Shown here: piece by piece, positions 1 through 10,663 of the stretch
Position numbering within the stretch: position 1 is the first letter of the stretch
How the letters are laid out: each line of letters begins with the position of its first letter
Assembly (NCBI GenBank): GCA_009869945.1
Contig: WIXG01000699.1
Coordinates: 1-25,925 of the forward strand
Source of the DNA: Mesaphorura yosii
Taxonomy: Eukaryota; Arthropoda; Collembola; Poduromorpha; Tullbergiidae
DNA length: 25,925 nt
Reading direction: 5' to 3'
Made by a program: the position numbers and the translations under genes
The notes under the pieces: model-generated
Databases searched by the model: none
Told to the model about the DNA's origin: nothing
Seen by the model: only the letters and a program-made list of their open reading frames with translations

Positions 1-58
1 TCATTTCCCAGATCTCAAAATTGGTTTATAGGCACTTTAGAGCATGGGCTATGATGTG

Positions 59-1662
59 CTATAAGTGGCGACTCCATTCTGTTAGAACAGCTCGTGGAGA
101 TTCCATGTTAGACTTGCCAATAACGTTGTATCCATTCGTATTAGTTAAATTTAAAACTTGCGTGAGCCATGTATGAGGCATGACACAAATTGCCTTTTGA
201 AGTAAATCAATCATTCCACCAATTAACAGTGAGTGTTTTGTGTTTTAATGTTTTCAGATCAGAATTAGAAACACATCGACGGTACGATCGACAATTATGT
301 CGGAGAACATTAGCAGCGTATGGCCAGTAATTAAGTAGAAATGTGAAACCGCTACCTGCAGGGATGAATAACTTCTACCATCCTTTCTTGTACCCTGGCG
401 GCTGGCTACGATCCGTTTCAGTATGTCGCCCGCTCTCACAGCACGTGCAGCCACGTCATGAATTACGTAGCCCACGAGCCCCAGAATGATTACAGCCGCA
501 GGAAAGATGACGTAACTGGACGGCGGTATCGCCCCAAGCAATATTATGGCTCCAAGAATGAGGAATGTCAAGCATGTGACAAGGAGCGTGGCAGTCTGCA
601 ACGGGCAGTTACTCGCCCGCGTAGCAGCCGTTCAGGCGGGACATGAGGACCTGCTGTTCTCTGTACAAGGCGACGTAGTTCCTGTGTTCGTGTTGGGCAT
701 GGACAATCTTGATTTCGACGTCGCAGTCGAAGGCATCGTCGCATGCCCGAATGCACGTCAGCCACACGACACGAAGAGCCATCAGGAATGGAAAGAGAAC
801 CACGCACATGCTCCAGAATTGCAGCGATAAGTAACACTCCAGGGTAGCATTCCCCGCCAAAGCAAGCATGAACCACGCAGTCGGCACGGTGTGTCCAGAC
901 CCCGGATCAGCCCCGACATTCACTGTGCTCAGCAGGAATGCAGGAGCACCGTGGAATTCAAGAAATAACAGTACCGCCAGCGCAGGCATTGCAAACGGAG
1001 ACGAGCAGTGGCTTGCAACAGCAGATCGAAGAGAATATTTCCTTCTCCCGCTCCTGCAAATTGGCAATTCGCAAATTCCTTAACGGTTCAGGCGAAAAAT
1101 TTAGATTTTATCAATAGCTTATGAGTTACGACTTACTTGGCCGACTCTCAAGCTCCTTCAATCTTGCAATCACGCTATTTGCAAGAAGACAGATTTCTTC
1201 CTTCTTGAAGTGAATCAGGAATGCTAAAACCAGCCCTTGAAAGAATTCGCACATCCAGAAGCAGTGCACGGTGATGTTGGCAACAGACGCGGGCTCGTCC
1301 CTGGCATTAGAAAAGAGTGCAGGAAATCGGCACAGGAGGAATGCAACCTCTGCAATGATGACCGGAAATTGAATCTTCATGTTGATGTCCTTCAGATCCA
1401 ATTTTGACGCGAATTGTGCCAGCTTCAACTGGTTTAGCTCGTCGTCCCACTCGAAAGGCGTGGCTTTGAACCAGGCCCCGACTTTCACCATGATTTTGAA
1501 TCGACTGATGGTTGACCTGCTCATTCCAACCATGGTTTGAAGGAACTCCGACCAAAAACTGATTTCCGATATATTTCTAGCTTCCCACGACCTATTTCCA
1601 ATTGGATTGCTGAGTGGTTTGCTAAAATCGCTCGGTAATGAGCCTAGTGAGGTCAATTCCAT
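59..1662 (-). CDS. Multi-membrane chemoreceptor-like protein (Gr/Or-type), 4 exons
   Basis: Proposed exons, in order of transcription: 1662-1137, 1078-651, 595-356 and 193-59. They join in frame to give about 442 residues ending at a TAG at 61-59. The protein has repeated hydrophobic segments: around residues 100-120 and 130-155, several in exon 2, and two near the start of exon 3 (TFLILGAIILLGA, then VIFPAAVIILGLVGYVI). A long soluble N-terminus contains TPFEWDDEL, and ALYREQQ lies before the last membrane block. This layout resembles the expanded gustatory/odorant-receptor-like families of arthropods, but no TYhhhhhQF motif is visible at the C-terminus, so the family is inferred from architecture. 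Donors GTAAGT (1136) and GTAGCG (355) are good. The acceptor before 1078 is poor, and the 55-bp intron 650-596 has a weak donor (GTCCTC). Reading straight through instead meets a one-base frame change near 611, so a broken gene is possible. Confidence 0.6.
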
Positions 1663-1701
1663 GATGTTTTAAGTACTACGTTCTGAACTGAACGTTTCCA
1701 G

Positions 1702-1709
1702 TTTATAAA
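1702..1709 (-). promoter_or_regulatory. Possible TATA element of the 59-1662 gene
   Basis: The palindromic TTTATAAA lies about 40 bp upstream of the ATG at 1662. Initiator-like TCAGT and TCAGA sequences lie 18-25 bp downstream of it. Position is reasonable but the element is common in AT-rich DNA. Confidence 0.3.
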
Positions 1710-2165
1710 CTTCATATGTTCACGTACTGGAGTTCCTGGCCTTGGTATATACTACATCATGGAGTATTGAAATACAGTACTCAATTAGCGAATATGGAGA
1801 ATAACAAGAGATACCGCTCAATAACCCCTTCCAATTTCGATTTAGAAGGACAAAGTGTTTTGTTGAACATGCTCGATATCCTTAGATCGGGCGAGCGATA
1901 TCGTAAAGGTGAATAGTAAATGGAACGCGTATTCTAGCGTGGGTCTACGACGTAGCGATGAAAGCAGATAACTTTATCCGTAATTTCTTTTGTGAAAAAC
2001 TTGATTGTACAAATTTCTGTGTAAAATTAGCAAGTTTCTGATGAAAAATTGTCGTCCTGCATTTCATTTCAATTTCAAAATGGTCCTCTCCTTAAACCAT
2101 TATAAATGCCATTAAAAATCTCCAGAATTTTATGCTCATATTTGTACTAGTGCTATTTGGCTGGA
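1710..2165. other. Intergenic stretch, no gene seen
   Basis: AT-rich DNA between the start of the receptor-like gene and the 3' end of the first CUB gene. The longest open frame (66 codons at 1716-1916, + strand) has no recognisable domain and no clear splice partners. No repeat or RNA gene was recognised. Confidence 0.5.
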
Positions 2166-2171
2166 TTTATT
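2166..2171 (-). other. Polyadenylation signal of the minus-strand CUB gene
   Basis: AATAAA on the minus strand, about 110 bp beyond the stop codon at 2280-2282. Confidence 0.5.
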
Positions 2172-2279
2172 TCTAAAATTTCATTAATGATTTTACAAAA
2201 GAATAGACAAGTAAATGTAAGTAAAAGCGTATGATGTTTCCCCAGTTTGCGTGCAGGCTCACCACCACGAAAGCCACCA

Positions 2280-3557
2280 TTAGTTGCGTTCGTACCAGAG
2301 AGCCGTGAATCCTTGGCGGACGACACTGGCGTCTGATGTGAATGAAACGAGCGTACGGCCATGCGGTGCTACGATCGGATCTGGGCGACTTCCGCTGTAT
2401 CTTCCGACGAGTCTGAACTGGTTGTTTTCCCAAACATGCACACTGACATAGTCGTAACCATTCTCAACATCGAAGTTGCTGAAGGCGATTTCCCGAGGTC
2501 CGCCAGATTCTGGGATGATGAGGAAGGCGACGTCTTCGTTGTTCTGATAGGAGCCGCCGTGGTCCGGGTACGAGAAGGAGCCGAAGCTGCCACAGTCAGC
2601 TGAGAATTGAATGACTGGAACACTGCGGTCGCCGAGCTGAACTCGGGTGCCTTCGGCCGTTTCGGTGATGACTGGCGCTTGCTGGTCCTCAAGAGCTTTT
2701 GCATAAACGAGAAATTAGTTAGTTCGATCGTTGAAATTAGGCAGTGGATATGGATGGGTGATTGACGCGTGGACTCACCGAATCGCTGTTGAATAGCAGT
2801 CGCGTCCTTCTCTTGAGCCGCTGCTGCGATTCGGTTGTACCAGGTGACGGTGAATCCGGTGTTGGTAACGGAATTGTCCGAAGTGAATGCGATGAGGAAG
2901 CGACCTTCCGGCGCTGTAATTGCATTTGGTGCCATTTCACTGCCAGAGACACCGCTGGAGTATCTGCAAATCCAAGGATTAGGTTTGTTAGTATTGTATT
3001 AGTTAAATCGTCGTGACTTGGCTTAACCGTCCAAGGCGAGAAGCCGTTATTAAAGATTCTAAATCGCTTACCTTCCGGCAAGAACGAACTGGTTGTTTTG
3101 CCACACGAAGACGCTCACGTAATCGAAGCGGTACTCCGTGTTGAACCGGGTGAATGAAACCTCTCGTGGACCTGCGGACTGTGGGTTGACGAGGAACACA
3201 ACGTCTTCATTATTGCTGTAATGACCTCCGTTGGCGGGATACGAGAACGAGCCGCAGTCATCTTCGTGAGTGGACAGGACGATCGGTTCGCGTTGACCGA
3301 GTTTGATGTGGAATTTGCCAGGGGCGACTTCAGTCACGGTTGGGGCTGACAGGTCTTCTGAGGCTGGAATTGAGGCGAAAGAAAAATTAGAATCAACTGT
3401 TTTTGACAAAGCAGTGCTTAATGCTTTCGTCTAGCTTCTGCTTACCGATTTTGTTGGCCAAGGCTTGTGGGTCCTTGCCAGCGAAGTCGATCTTGAACCC
3501 AGTGGATTGGGCGAAGACGACCGACAGGGTCAAGAAGGCAGAGAGGTAGAAATTCAT
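2280..3557 (-). CDS. Secreted protein with two CUB domains (copy 1), 4 exons
   Basis: Exons 3557-3446, 3363-3072, 2963-2779 and 2695-2280 join with matching phases (1, 2, 1) to give 334 residues. The start at 3557 matches the MNFYL start of the paralogue at 4955 and is preceded by a TATA box at 3659-3667, so an in-frame ATG further upstream at 3656 is rejected. Residues 1-20 form a signal peptide (hydrophobic core AFLTLSVVFA). CUB domain 1 is split over exons 2 and 3 and domain 2 lies in exon 4. CUB features include DCGSFSYP, NNEDVVFLV, FDYVSVFVW, APEGRFLIAFTSD and GFTVTWY. Each CUB has a single cysteine (in DCG) instead of the usual four, so the standard disulfides cannot form. CUB domains are extracellular binding modules; no enzyme domain is attached. 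The ligand is unknown. Confidence 0.85.
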
Positions 3558-3658
3558 TGTGGGAAATGTTGTTTTGGAAGTACTGAAAGTTTTAATTGAA
3601 AACTCTGAATAGTTCGGATTGCTGGTTGAAATTGATGCCTTCGAACATAAATCCATTT

Positions 3659-3667
3659 CTATTTATA
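3659..3667 (-). promoter_or_regulatory. TATA box of CUB copy 1
   Basis: TATAAATAG on the minus strand, about 105 bp upstream of the ATG at 3557. It marks a transcript start near 3637 and thereby supports the MNFYL start. Confidence 0.6.
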
Positions 3668-4826
3668 CTAACCGATTTTAGAAGCCCAACGTGTCTTGAT
3701 ATTTTGATCTAGAAGTATCGTCCAGGGTTCAACGTCAAATTGCGACTTTAGCGTGGTGTCACCATGCAATTCACCAAATTATGTCATCAATTAGGTCACC
3801 TCCTGTCGAACGTGGTTCTTCCTTGTAAATTGATTTGGGGTTCTGACGCCCCGTGCCTGACACCTGTCAGCACTGCCAGGGTGTCAACATCGCAAACGCA
3901 GGTGCGTTTCCTCTCCGATTTAAACAACATTTACAGCCACGTTTAGATCACAGAAGTGGGCGTGACATCATCCTTCGTAATATGATGCCCAGATTTGATT
4001 TCATGTCAAGTACTTTGGACTCATAATTCATGCTAGTCAATCATCCCTGTCGATTTGTCATACATCGTGTTCACGTGTTCGTACTCGTTTATGTGTGCCA
4101 ACTGGACTTGAAATTGACAACTTGAATTATCCGACCTCTTCAGTGATAATTAGAATCAATCCAAGAAGCTTAATGATCTCAAGAATTATTGTTCCGCCAT
4201 GTGCCATGTCATGTGTACCATTAATAGTATAGGCTCAAACGTTGACTAAATCACGCGAGCTCCTTCGCCTTGTTTTCACGCACTTCCAAGCGTTCCCCAA
4301 ATGTTTCCACTGTTTTCAAAATAACTCAAAAACAATAGCAGAATTTGCGACGTACCTAGCAAAGCGCTGAGAAAGTTTGCTAGTCAAAACACTTGAAGTA
4401 TTGCCACCGCGCTTGCGTCGACCCCGAAGGTAGCAAAATATGATGTCATTTCCCGTTAAGTACTTGAACTTGAATCAAACCGTTAACTACGTTACGTGAG
4501 AATCGTGGGTTATGAATTGTGAATGGCGCACGTGTAGCGTGAACGCGATTCGTGGCTGTCAATCACGCCGGAAACATTGCACACCATCCGCTAATCCGTC
4601 AATTGTTTACGATTTTGCATCAGCCTTTCTGGAGTAGCTGAACTTTGGGTAATGAGATCACGCCCCAATTACAAGCCTGACAACATGTTCACTTCATTCG
4701 GACACGGACACGTCTCAAGTGTCTGACGGAATGAGCAATCATAATTTTAATTTGCAAATTAAAAACACGTTCGCACCCTCAACAATTACGATTAGCAATG
4801 ATTCAGGCGATGGGGATCGGGATCAC
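3668..4826. other. Bidirectional promoter region between the two CUB genes
   Basis: About 1.16 kb between the two outward-facing TATA boxes. No convincing coding frame was seen; a 60-codon frame at 3764-3946 has no domain. No clear inverted symmetry was noticed by eye beyond the genes themselves. Confidence 0.5.
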
Positions 4827-4834
4827 TATAAAAA
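4827..4834 (+). promoter_or_regulatory. TATA box of CUB copy 2
   Basis: TATAAAAA about 128 bp upstream of the ATG at 4955. An initiator-like TCATTC lies at 4859-4864, about 34 bp downstream of the box. Confidence 0.65.
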
Positions 4835-4954
4835 GATCCGATTTCAGCTCCGAACACATCATTCATCAACGAACAGCTAGCAGTTAGCAAACTTTAAAAA
4901 TATTCACTCCTTGCAATCTCTTTTACAACGTACAATTTTTCAAACACTTCCAAA

Positions 4955-6205
4955 ATGAATTTCTATCTCTGCAGCATTTTGGTCCTGTCCGTAGTCTTGG
5001 TCCAGACAACAGGGTTCAAGATTGACAACGGTGTCGCCAAAGACCCGGTATCATTGGCAAAGAAAATTGGTAAGAGCCTTTCCTTTCTAAGAGATCATGC
5101 CAAATATGACAATAGCAAGATTTTGATGTGTTAACTAATTGTTAATTATAGCTCTTGAAGACGCATCCGCGCCAGTCGTGACCGAAATCACTCCCGGTCA
5201 ATTCCACGTTCGACTGGGTAACCGCGAACCAGTTGTTCTCTCGACTCACGATGCAGACTGTGGCTCCGTTTCGTACCCCGCGCACGGAGGCGAGTATGAC
5301 AACAACGAAGACGTTGTTATCCTTGTGAGCCCACAATCCAGAGGCCCAAGAGACATTTCGTTCACACATTTCATTACCGAAGCCAATTACGACTACGTGA
5401 CTGTCTTTGTCTGGGAAAACAACCAGTTCAATCAGGTTGGCAGGTAAGTCGACGGAGGGCGAACAAATGAACTGATATCTCCGGGAGATACTCACCTGAT
5501 TGACGGTTGCACGAGTTTAACCCTTTTGTTCTGTATTTTAGATACTCGGGTAGTGTGGGACCTGCGTCCCCAATCAGGGCTCCAGAAGGTCGCTTCCTCA
5601 TTGCATTCACGTCAGACTACTCAATCACACGCACCGGCTTCACAGTCGCCTACTACAGGCCATTCGCTGCTCAAGAGAAGGACGCCAGCGCAATTGCTCA
5701 AAGATTCGGTAAGAATAAGAACTGCTAACATCGTACTTACAATCCATTGGAATGCAGTCAATTGATTGGGTTTTCCTATTCCTTAGCTATTGAAGACCAA
5801 CACGCTCCCGTGCTCATCGAAACCGCCGCAGGCACTCACGTCCAGCTCGGCGACCGCCAGGTTCCAGTCGTTCAAGTCTCAGCTGACTGTGGCAGCTTCG
5901 GTTCTTTCTCACACCCGAGCGACGACGGGTATTACGGCAACAATGAAGACTTGGCCTTCCTCATCATCCCAGAATCTGGCGGACCTCGTGAAATCGCCTT
6001 CAGCAACTTTGATGTTGAGACCAATTACGACTATGTCAGTGTGCATGTTTGGGAAAACAACCAGTTCAGGCTCGTCGGAAGATACACTGGCTACACTCTT
6101 CCACCGGCAGTAACCGCTCCGCACGGTCGCACGCTCATTTCCTTCACATCCGACTCCAGCATCGTTCGCAAGGGATTCACTGTTCTATTTTACGAACGTA
6201 ACTAA
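4955..6205 (+). CDS. Secreted protein with two CUB domains (copy 2), 4 exons
   Basis: Exons 4955-5069, 5152-5443, 5542-5708 and 5787-6205 join in phases 1, 2, 1 and encode 330 residues. A signal peptide (MNFYLCSILVLSVVLVQTTG) is followed by FKID and two CUB domains at about residues 45-178 and 195-329. Typical strands are visible: YDNNEDVVILV, NYDYVTVFVWENN and APEGRFLIAFTSD in domain 1; NNEDLAFLIIPES, NYDYVSVHVWENN and FTSDSSIVRKGFTVLFY in domain 2. The exon layout equals that of the minus-strand copy at 2280-3557, with exon 2 exactly 292 bp in both and exon 3 18 bp shorter here. The pair is therefore an inverted gene duplication. As in copy 1, each CUB keeps only the first cysteine. The protein is probably exported to the extracellular or haemolymph space; its binding partner is unknown. 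Confidence 0.88.
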
Positions 6206-6345
6206 TCTGAGTAACTGAAGAGCACTGGAGACGTGTGACGCGGCAAGGAAGCTGGCATTTAACAATGCAACTGGAAAATCCATTACGCTTATTTCGTTTT
6301 TAGCTGTTTAATTAAGTTTTCATTATGGGAGAGATGTACGGTGTG

Positions 6346-6351
6346 AATAAA
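6346..6351 (+). other. Polyadenylation signal of CUB copy 2
   Basis: AATAAA about 140 bp after the stop codon at 6203-6205. Confidence 0.55.
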
Positions 6352-6595
6352 TGAATGAGAGATATCATTGCACAGAAGTTTCGTTACGACCCAAGTGCAG
6401 ACGGAACTTGTTGGATTTCGGTTTTGTGAATAGACGAGAAACTGACGATGAGTGCACTCAACGCACATTATTTTGTCGAAGTTATTTTCGTTCTACTCGA
6501 CTTGACTGAAAAAGAGTAGAGTGTCGCTACGAATATTTCGATGGCTCTTGAGTCTGTCTGACAATTTGTCACGTCTCCATCGTGCTAATTTCATT

Positions 6596-8187
6596 ATGCT
6601 TGTGGAACTGATGCCGTTTTCTTATGAATCCGTGCCCGTGGCGTGGGCTGAGATCATTCGCAAAATGGAATCCACCTCAACATCATCTCCGTATTTCCTT
6701 CACTCGAAGGTTTTCCACATCGTTCTGAGTTACGGTCACGTTTTTGGTTGTGTTCCGACTCAGCTCAATTTAACTACAGCCAGAACCCTCGGCGGTTCAA
6801 AGAAGAGCCGTTTTTTCTGCTTGAGTCCGTACTTTTATCCGATTCTCGTGATTGCAATAGTCTCGCCTTTCGTTGTCGAGTTCTTTCTCCAAGACAGACG
6901 CGAGTTGGCAGCGTGCATGCTTTTCTCAGAATTCCTTCTGATAATCTTGGTCAATTCTGTGTTTTTCTTTTGTGACATGGCCCGAAGAGTGTATTTTCTT
7001 GTCACGTATACTATGCTGATCCAGATATTCAGTGAAATTAAAAACACGGAGACCCACGCTCGAAGCCTAAGCCGAGTCCGAAACGGAAGCCGCCAGTGCA
7101 GTCAAAATCGAATTTTCCTCGTTCTGGTTTGCTCCACATTGCTTTTCACTTTTGCTCGAACTGTGCTGAGTCAGATCGAATCTTTCGCCGAGGCGATTGC
7201 CGCAATTGTTAATCCAGACCCGGACGGCGACAATGACGACCTGAACTCGGATCTTCTGCCTAAGAATCGAATTTTGGCTCACATTTGCTTTCTGTTCGTG
7301 GATTTTGCAAACATGTCCTCCAAGCTGGTGTCGAGAGTCCTTCTCCTCGGATTGGGTCAGTATTACGCCGAGAAATACAAGGAAATGGTGCATGAATTCA
7401 TCGGCCACATGCAAGAAATCAACCGGAAGCATCAGCCTGGAGCTCTTTACTTGCATGAGTTGGACTATCACGCGAACGCTCAGGTGAAGAGAAAGACCGC
7501 CACCAGCGCCAGCACTGAAGAATTCCTCCACAAATTCCAAACACTTTCAAATTCTCTCGATGCTTACGACTCGTTCGTTGGTTTCCTGCTCCTGTTGAAT
7601 TCTGTCGAAGGCGTGACCTTCATGGTGTACAATCTGTTCACGGCAAGCGTAAAAACAAGTCTCGCTCCTGGGTTGTACGCCATGATTATAGGAATGTGTG
7701 GAGTTGCCAGCCACGTCACAAATCTATTCCTTATTGCGTACGTTGGAGAAATGTTTAGGACGGCTGTAAGTCAAGCCTTCGTGCAATTAATTCAGTCATG
7801 AAGTTTTGCATCTTTTGTTTTGCAGATGAAAGAAAGCAAGTTACAAATCAAGCAGTTGACTCTCAGCATGTTGTACAAGCTGGAAACAGTCTCTGACCAG
7901 CCAGCAAAAGCCGAGACCAGGCGAATTCTTTTGGTGGCGGACATGATACTAAATTTTACGTGGAAACTCACAGCGGGAGATTTGTTCAAAGTTGACTTTC
8001 GAGTATTGCCTGTGGTGAGCTCAATGGCGACAAATTTCGTTTATTGTCTTGATTCAAATTTTCGTTCAAAATTTTAACATTTTCTGTCAACTTTCAGATT
8101 GCCGGCACGGTCATGACGTACATCATGTTCCTGTATCAAATGCGAATTTCGGAATTGGCCTCTGGACTCTGGGTGTACGAAGACTAA
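6596..8187 (+). CDS. Gustatory-receptor-family protein, 3 exons
   Basis: Exons 6596-7765, 7826-8014 and 8098-8187 are joined by two phase-0 introns (GTAAGT...TTTTGCAG and GTGAGC...CTTTCAG), giving about 482 residues. The open frame continues upstream of 6596 without an ATG, so this ATG is the first possible start, although an additional 5' exon cannot be excluded. Hydrophobic segments occur around FYPILVIAIVSPFVVEFFL, FLLIILVNSVFFFCDMA, FLVLVCSTLLFTFA, FVGFLLLLNSVEGVTFMVY and LYAMIIGMCGVASHVTNLFL, consistent with seven membrane spans. The last exon encodes TVMTYIMFLYQM, matching the TYhhhhhQF signature in the final membrane helix of arthropod gustatory receptors. Upstream LTAGDLFKVDFRVLP also matches the usual pre-TM7 region. 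These proteins are ligand-gated cation channels of taste cells and other cells with inverted topology; the ligand cannot be read from the sequence. Confidence 0.8.
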
Positions 8188-8775
8188 TCAAGTAAATGGA
8201 ACGGTGCCGTTGCCGTGTGAGGCAAAGATTAGCTTCGTGTGTCACTTCACGTCAAGAAGGGAAAGCACTTGCTGTTGATGATTTGCCATCAATTCGTGTG
8301 GAAAAGAAGAATTAAAAACGACACACAAGAACACTTCGTCCCGTTCGTCAAAGTCAAAGTTACTACAATTGAAATATACTTTCACGCTCTTTCCGATCAA
8401 TTCACTTCAATTGCCTTCTGCCAAAGAGAATGAAACCGTGTATTGAAGGAATTCAATTAAAATTACCCACTCAAACATTTATTGTGTGCGCAGGCATTTT
8501 TGACTACCGTTTTTATGTTTAGAAGATGCGAGATTCAGAGACACGTCAGGAAAAAGTTGAGCCACTTGTTGTAAAATAAAATAGATAAGAGTCTGAAATC
8601 GGCGATGATGATGACGCTTGAGTATGAGTCAGGAGAGTCAATATCACACGAATGATAAGGATTCGAATTGCAACGGTTGCGGTTCAGTGATGATTGGTAA
8701 AGCATTCATTCATTGCACGTACGGTGATCAGCGACCGACGACTGGCACAGAAGTTAACGGTTAAGTTTAACAACA
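8188..8775. other. 3' region of the receptor gene and 5' region of the CARD gene
   Basis: Contains possible polyadenylation signals ATTAAA (8456-8461) and AATAAA (8575-8580) for the receptor gene. No coding frame with a recognisable domain was seen; a 64-codon frame at 8239-8433 looks like chance. No clear TATA box precedes the ATG at 8776. Confidence 0.4.
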
Positions 8776-10514
8776 ATGGGCAAAGTAATTCAAGAGGTTT
8801 TACGAGAGAACATCTGTCAACTAAAGGAACAATTAAATCCTGTCACCGTTGCCGAACTAGTCGACCGACTCTGGAGTCAGAAGCCGCCACTTCTAAGCGT
8901 GAACGAGAAGGATGAAATTCTAAGCAAAGACACACGGTCCAAGCAAGTTGATTCGTTGGTGGGGATATTGCACACAAAGTACGTGAGTTAGACTTGCTTT
9001 TCTTAGAGACTTCGTGGTGCTCCCGTTTCTAAGCTTGAGTTGTAAGGTTGTCAATTTTGTCCGTCCAGTGTCCAAAATTAGTGGGTAAAATTGGTTGTAA
9101 CCTTCCCTTCTCAGGTGGACAAAATGTACAAAATTCTTACGTTACTTTTGCGCCGATATATGTTTTCGATAACATTTATTAATACAAGTCGGTTCTGTAC
9201 TTGTGAAAGTTATTGAAAATATAGTGCCTCATCGGGAACGCTTCTTTGTCGAAATAGCAAATTCGGTAGACATGTATAATAAAAATCGTCATTCGATTCT
9301 TGAATTCAAAGTGATCCCTGCATGTTTGCCCGATTTGTTTTCCGAATCATAATGATAATGTCATCGTAGCATAGTTACTAAAAGAATAAGAGCCTGTCAG
9401 TGTGCAGTTTTGCCAGTGCCGGAGAATTCTGTGTCAGTGCCACATGCAATTTATTTAACTTGTGGAACTATAACTATGTTGATGTATTTTTGGAAAACCT
9501 TTATAAAATATCGATGATCTTCGTACAATCACTCGACAAAGAAGTAAAGGTGTAACGGCTTGTAAAACAGGAGTTTGACTTCAAGATCTCATTACAAAGA
9601 TGATTTGGTATTTATACGTATTTGTTTTAACCAAAAAGGAACTGACATTCATAACGTGCTATTTCGTATTTTGTCCATTTTGGACGATGGACAGGACAAA
9701 ATTCAAAAAGTGGACAAATTGACAATACTGTTGAATTGCCGTGTGCATTTCTGCTACTGTTTCTGCAGGGTCGATCGGGCTCTAGATATTTTGCATTCAT
9801 ACCTGAAAGAGACTGGCTGTACGGAATTAGTAGCGTCTATAGAGAAGTCAGCAGCTGCACTCGAACACACTTTTCCAGCAAATCCAGGTTGGAGCCACAA
9901 TAATTGATAAGTAAGACGATCATTAAAAATTGTGTTTTTTTAACAGAATCTACGAAATTTGGACTAGCGAAGGTTGAAGCTTCACCAGTGCCCGGTACAA
10001 GTGCCAGTACTGAACAAGATAGCAGGAATAACACCGATTTTCCAAGCAAGTCATTGTAAACGCCCGGCTGTTTTACGCAATATTTCACAGTTCAATTTAC
10101 GATTGTACAGTTACTCAGCGGATGTTGCCAGAAATCCGGAAACATTTGGAAGAAAGCGTGGAATTACTCAATAGCTGGTCGACGATCAAGAACGAGTTCG
10201 TAGTTAGAGCGGTACATATGACGGAGATCGACGCAGTGTACAATGGACAGCAAGCCAACGCTAAGCCGGTTGCGATCGCCACAACGCTGGAGAAGTGGCA
10301 TTCGCGGGGCAAAAGTGTGGCAACGTTCAACAAGTTAATTGCGATCATAACACCTTATGATGCAGGAATTGCCGGTAAGCTGCCAAAACTGTCAATTGCC
10401 TTTTTCAGTATTTGGCTGTAATATATTTGCGTTTGCCATGTTCTGATAACTGAATACTTTGTTCCAGACGAGCTCGAAGCAAACAGAGACAAGATAGGAG
10501 CCATGAAATCATAA
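8776..10514 (+). CDS. CARD protein, probably CARD plus death domain adaptor (RAIDD/CRADD-like)
   Basis: Exon 1 (8776-8978) and exon 2 (9769-9887) join in phase 2 to encode a caspase-recruitment domain of about 100 residues: MGKVIQEVLREN, then LVDRLWSQKPPLLSVNEKDE, then ALDILHSYLKETG. Exon 3 starts at 9947 and encodes a polar linker (EASPVPGTSASTEQDS). Read through, it stops at a TAA at 10057-10059 (144 residues). Exons 10091-10374 and 10468-10514 (phase 1 junction GTAAGC...TTCCAG) encode a death-domain-like helix bundle: LLNSWSTIKNEF, then MTEIDAVYNGQQ, then TLEKWHSRGKSVATFNKL. A donor at 10056 (GTAAAC) with an acceptor at 10090 (TTTCACAG) keeps frame and would give a 253-residue CARD-linker-DD protein, but that intron would be only 35 bp. 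Other donors (10050, or phase 1 donors near 10001-10010) are possible. CARD and death domains make homotypic contacts in caspase-activation platforms; RAIDD/CRADD is the known protein with this order. CARD call firm, join to the death domain inferred. Confidence 0.65.
9048..9725. repeat. Intronic segment bounded by imperfect inverted repeats
   Basis: Inside the 790-bp first intron of the CARD gene. The left end TTGTCAATTTTGTCC (9048-9062) matches the complement of the right end 9712-9725. The inner part TTTTGTCCGTCCAGTGTCC (9055-9073 and on to 9080) matches the complement of 9675-9701 with one inserted base and few mismatches. Further GGACAAAAT-type motifs lie inside (near 9116). There is no transposase frame. 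It could be a decayed non-autonomous DNA element, but target-site duplications were not recognised. Confidence 0.4.
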
Positions 10515-10663
10515 AGGACAGCAAAGCCTAGTAAACGGCTCGATAATGGTTTGAAATACAAAACACTGGTCATTATTTTACGAGTTGTTATTACTCGTAA
10601 GTGTAGCGTGGATGAAACGAAGCGATAAGAGATGATAAAGCTCTTTCAAATCACGCGTCAATG

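Noticed and set aside
3558..3656. In-frame N-terminal extension of CUB copy 1 starting at an ATG at 3656
   Set aside because: The extension begins almost at the TATA box (3659-3667), would destroy the signal peptide and is absent from the paralogue.
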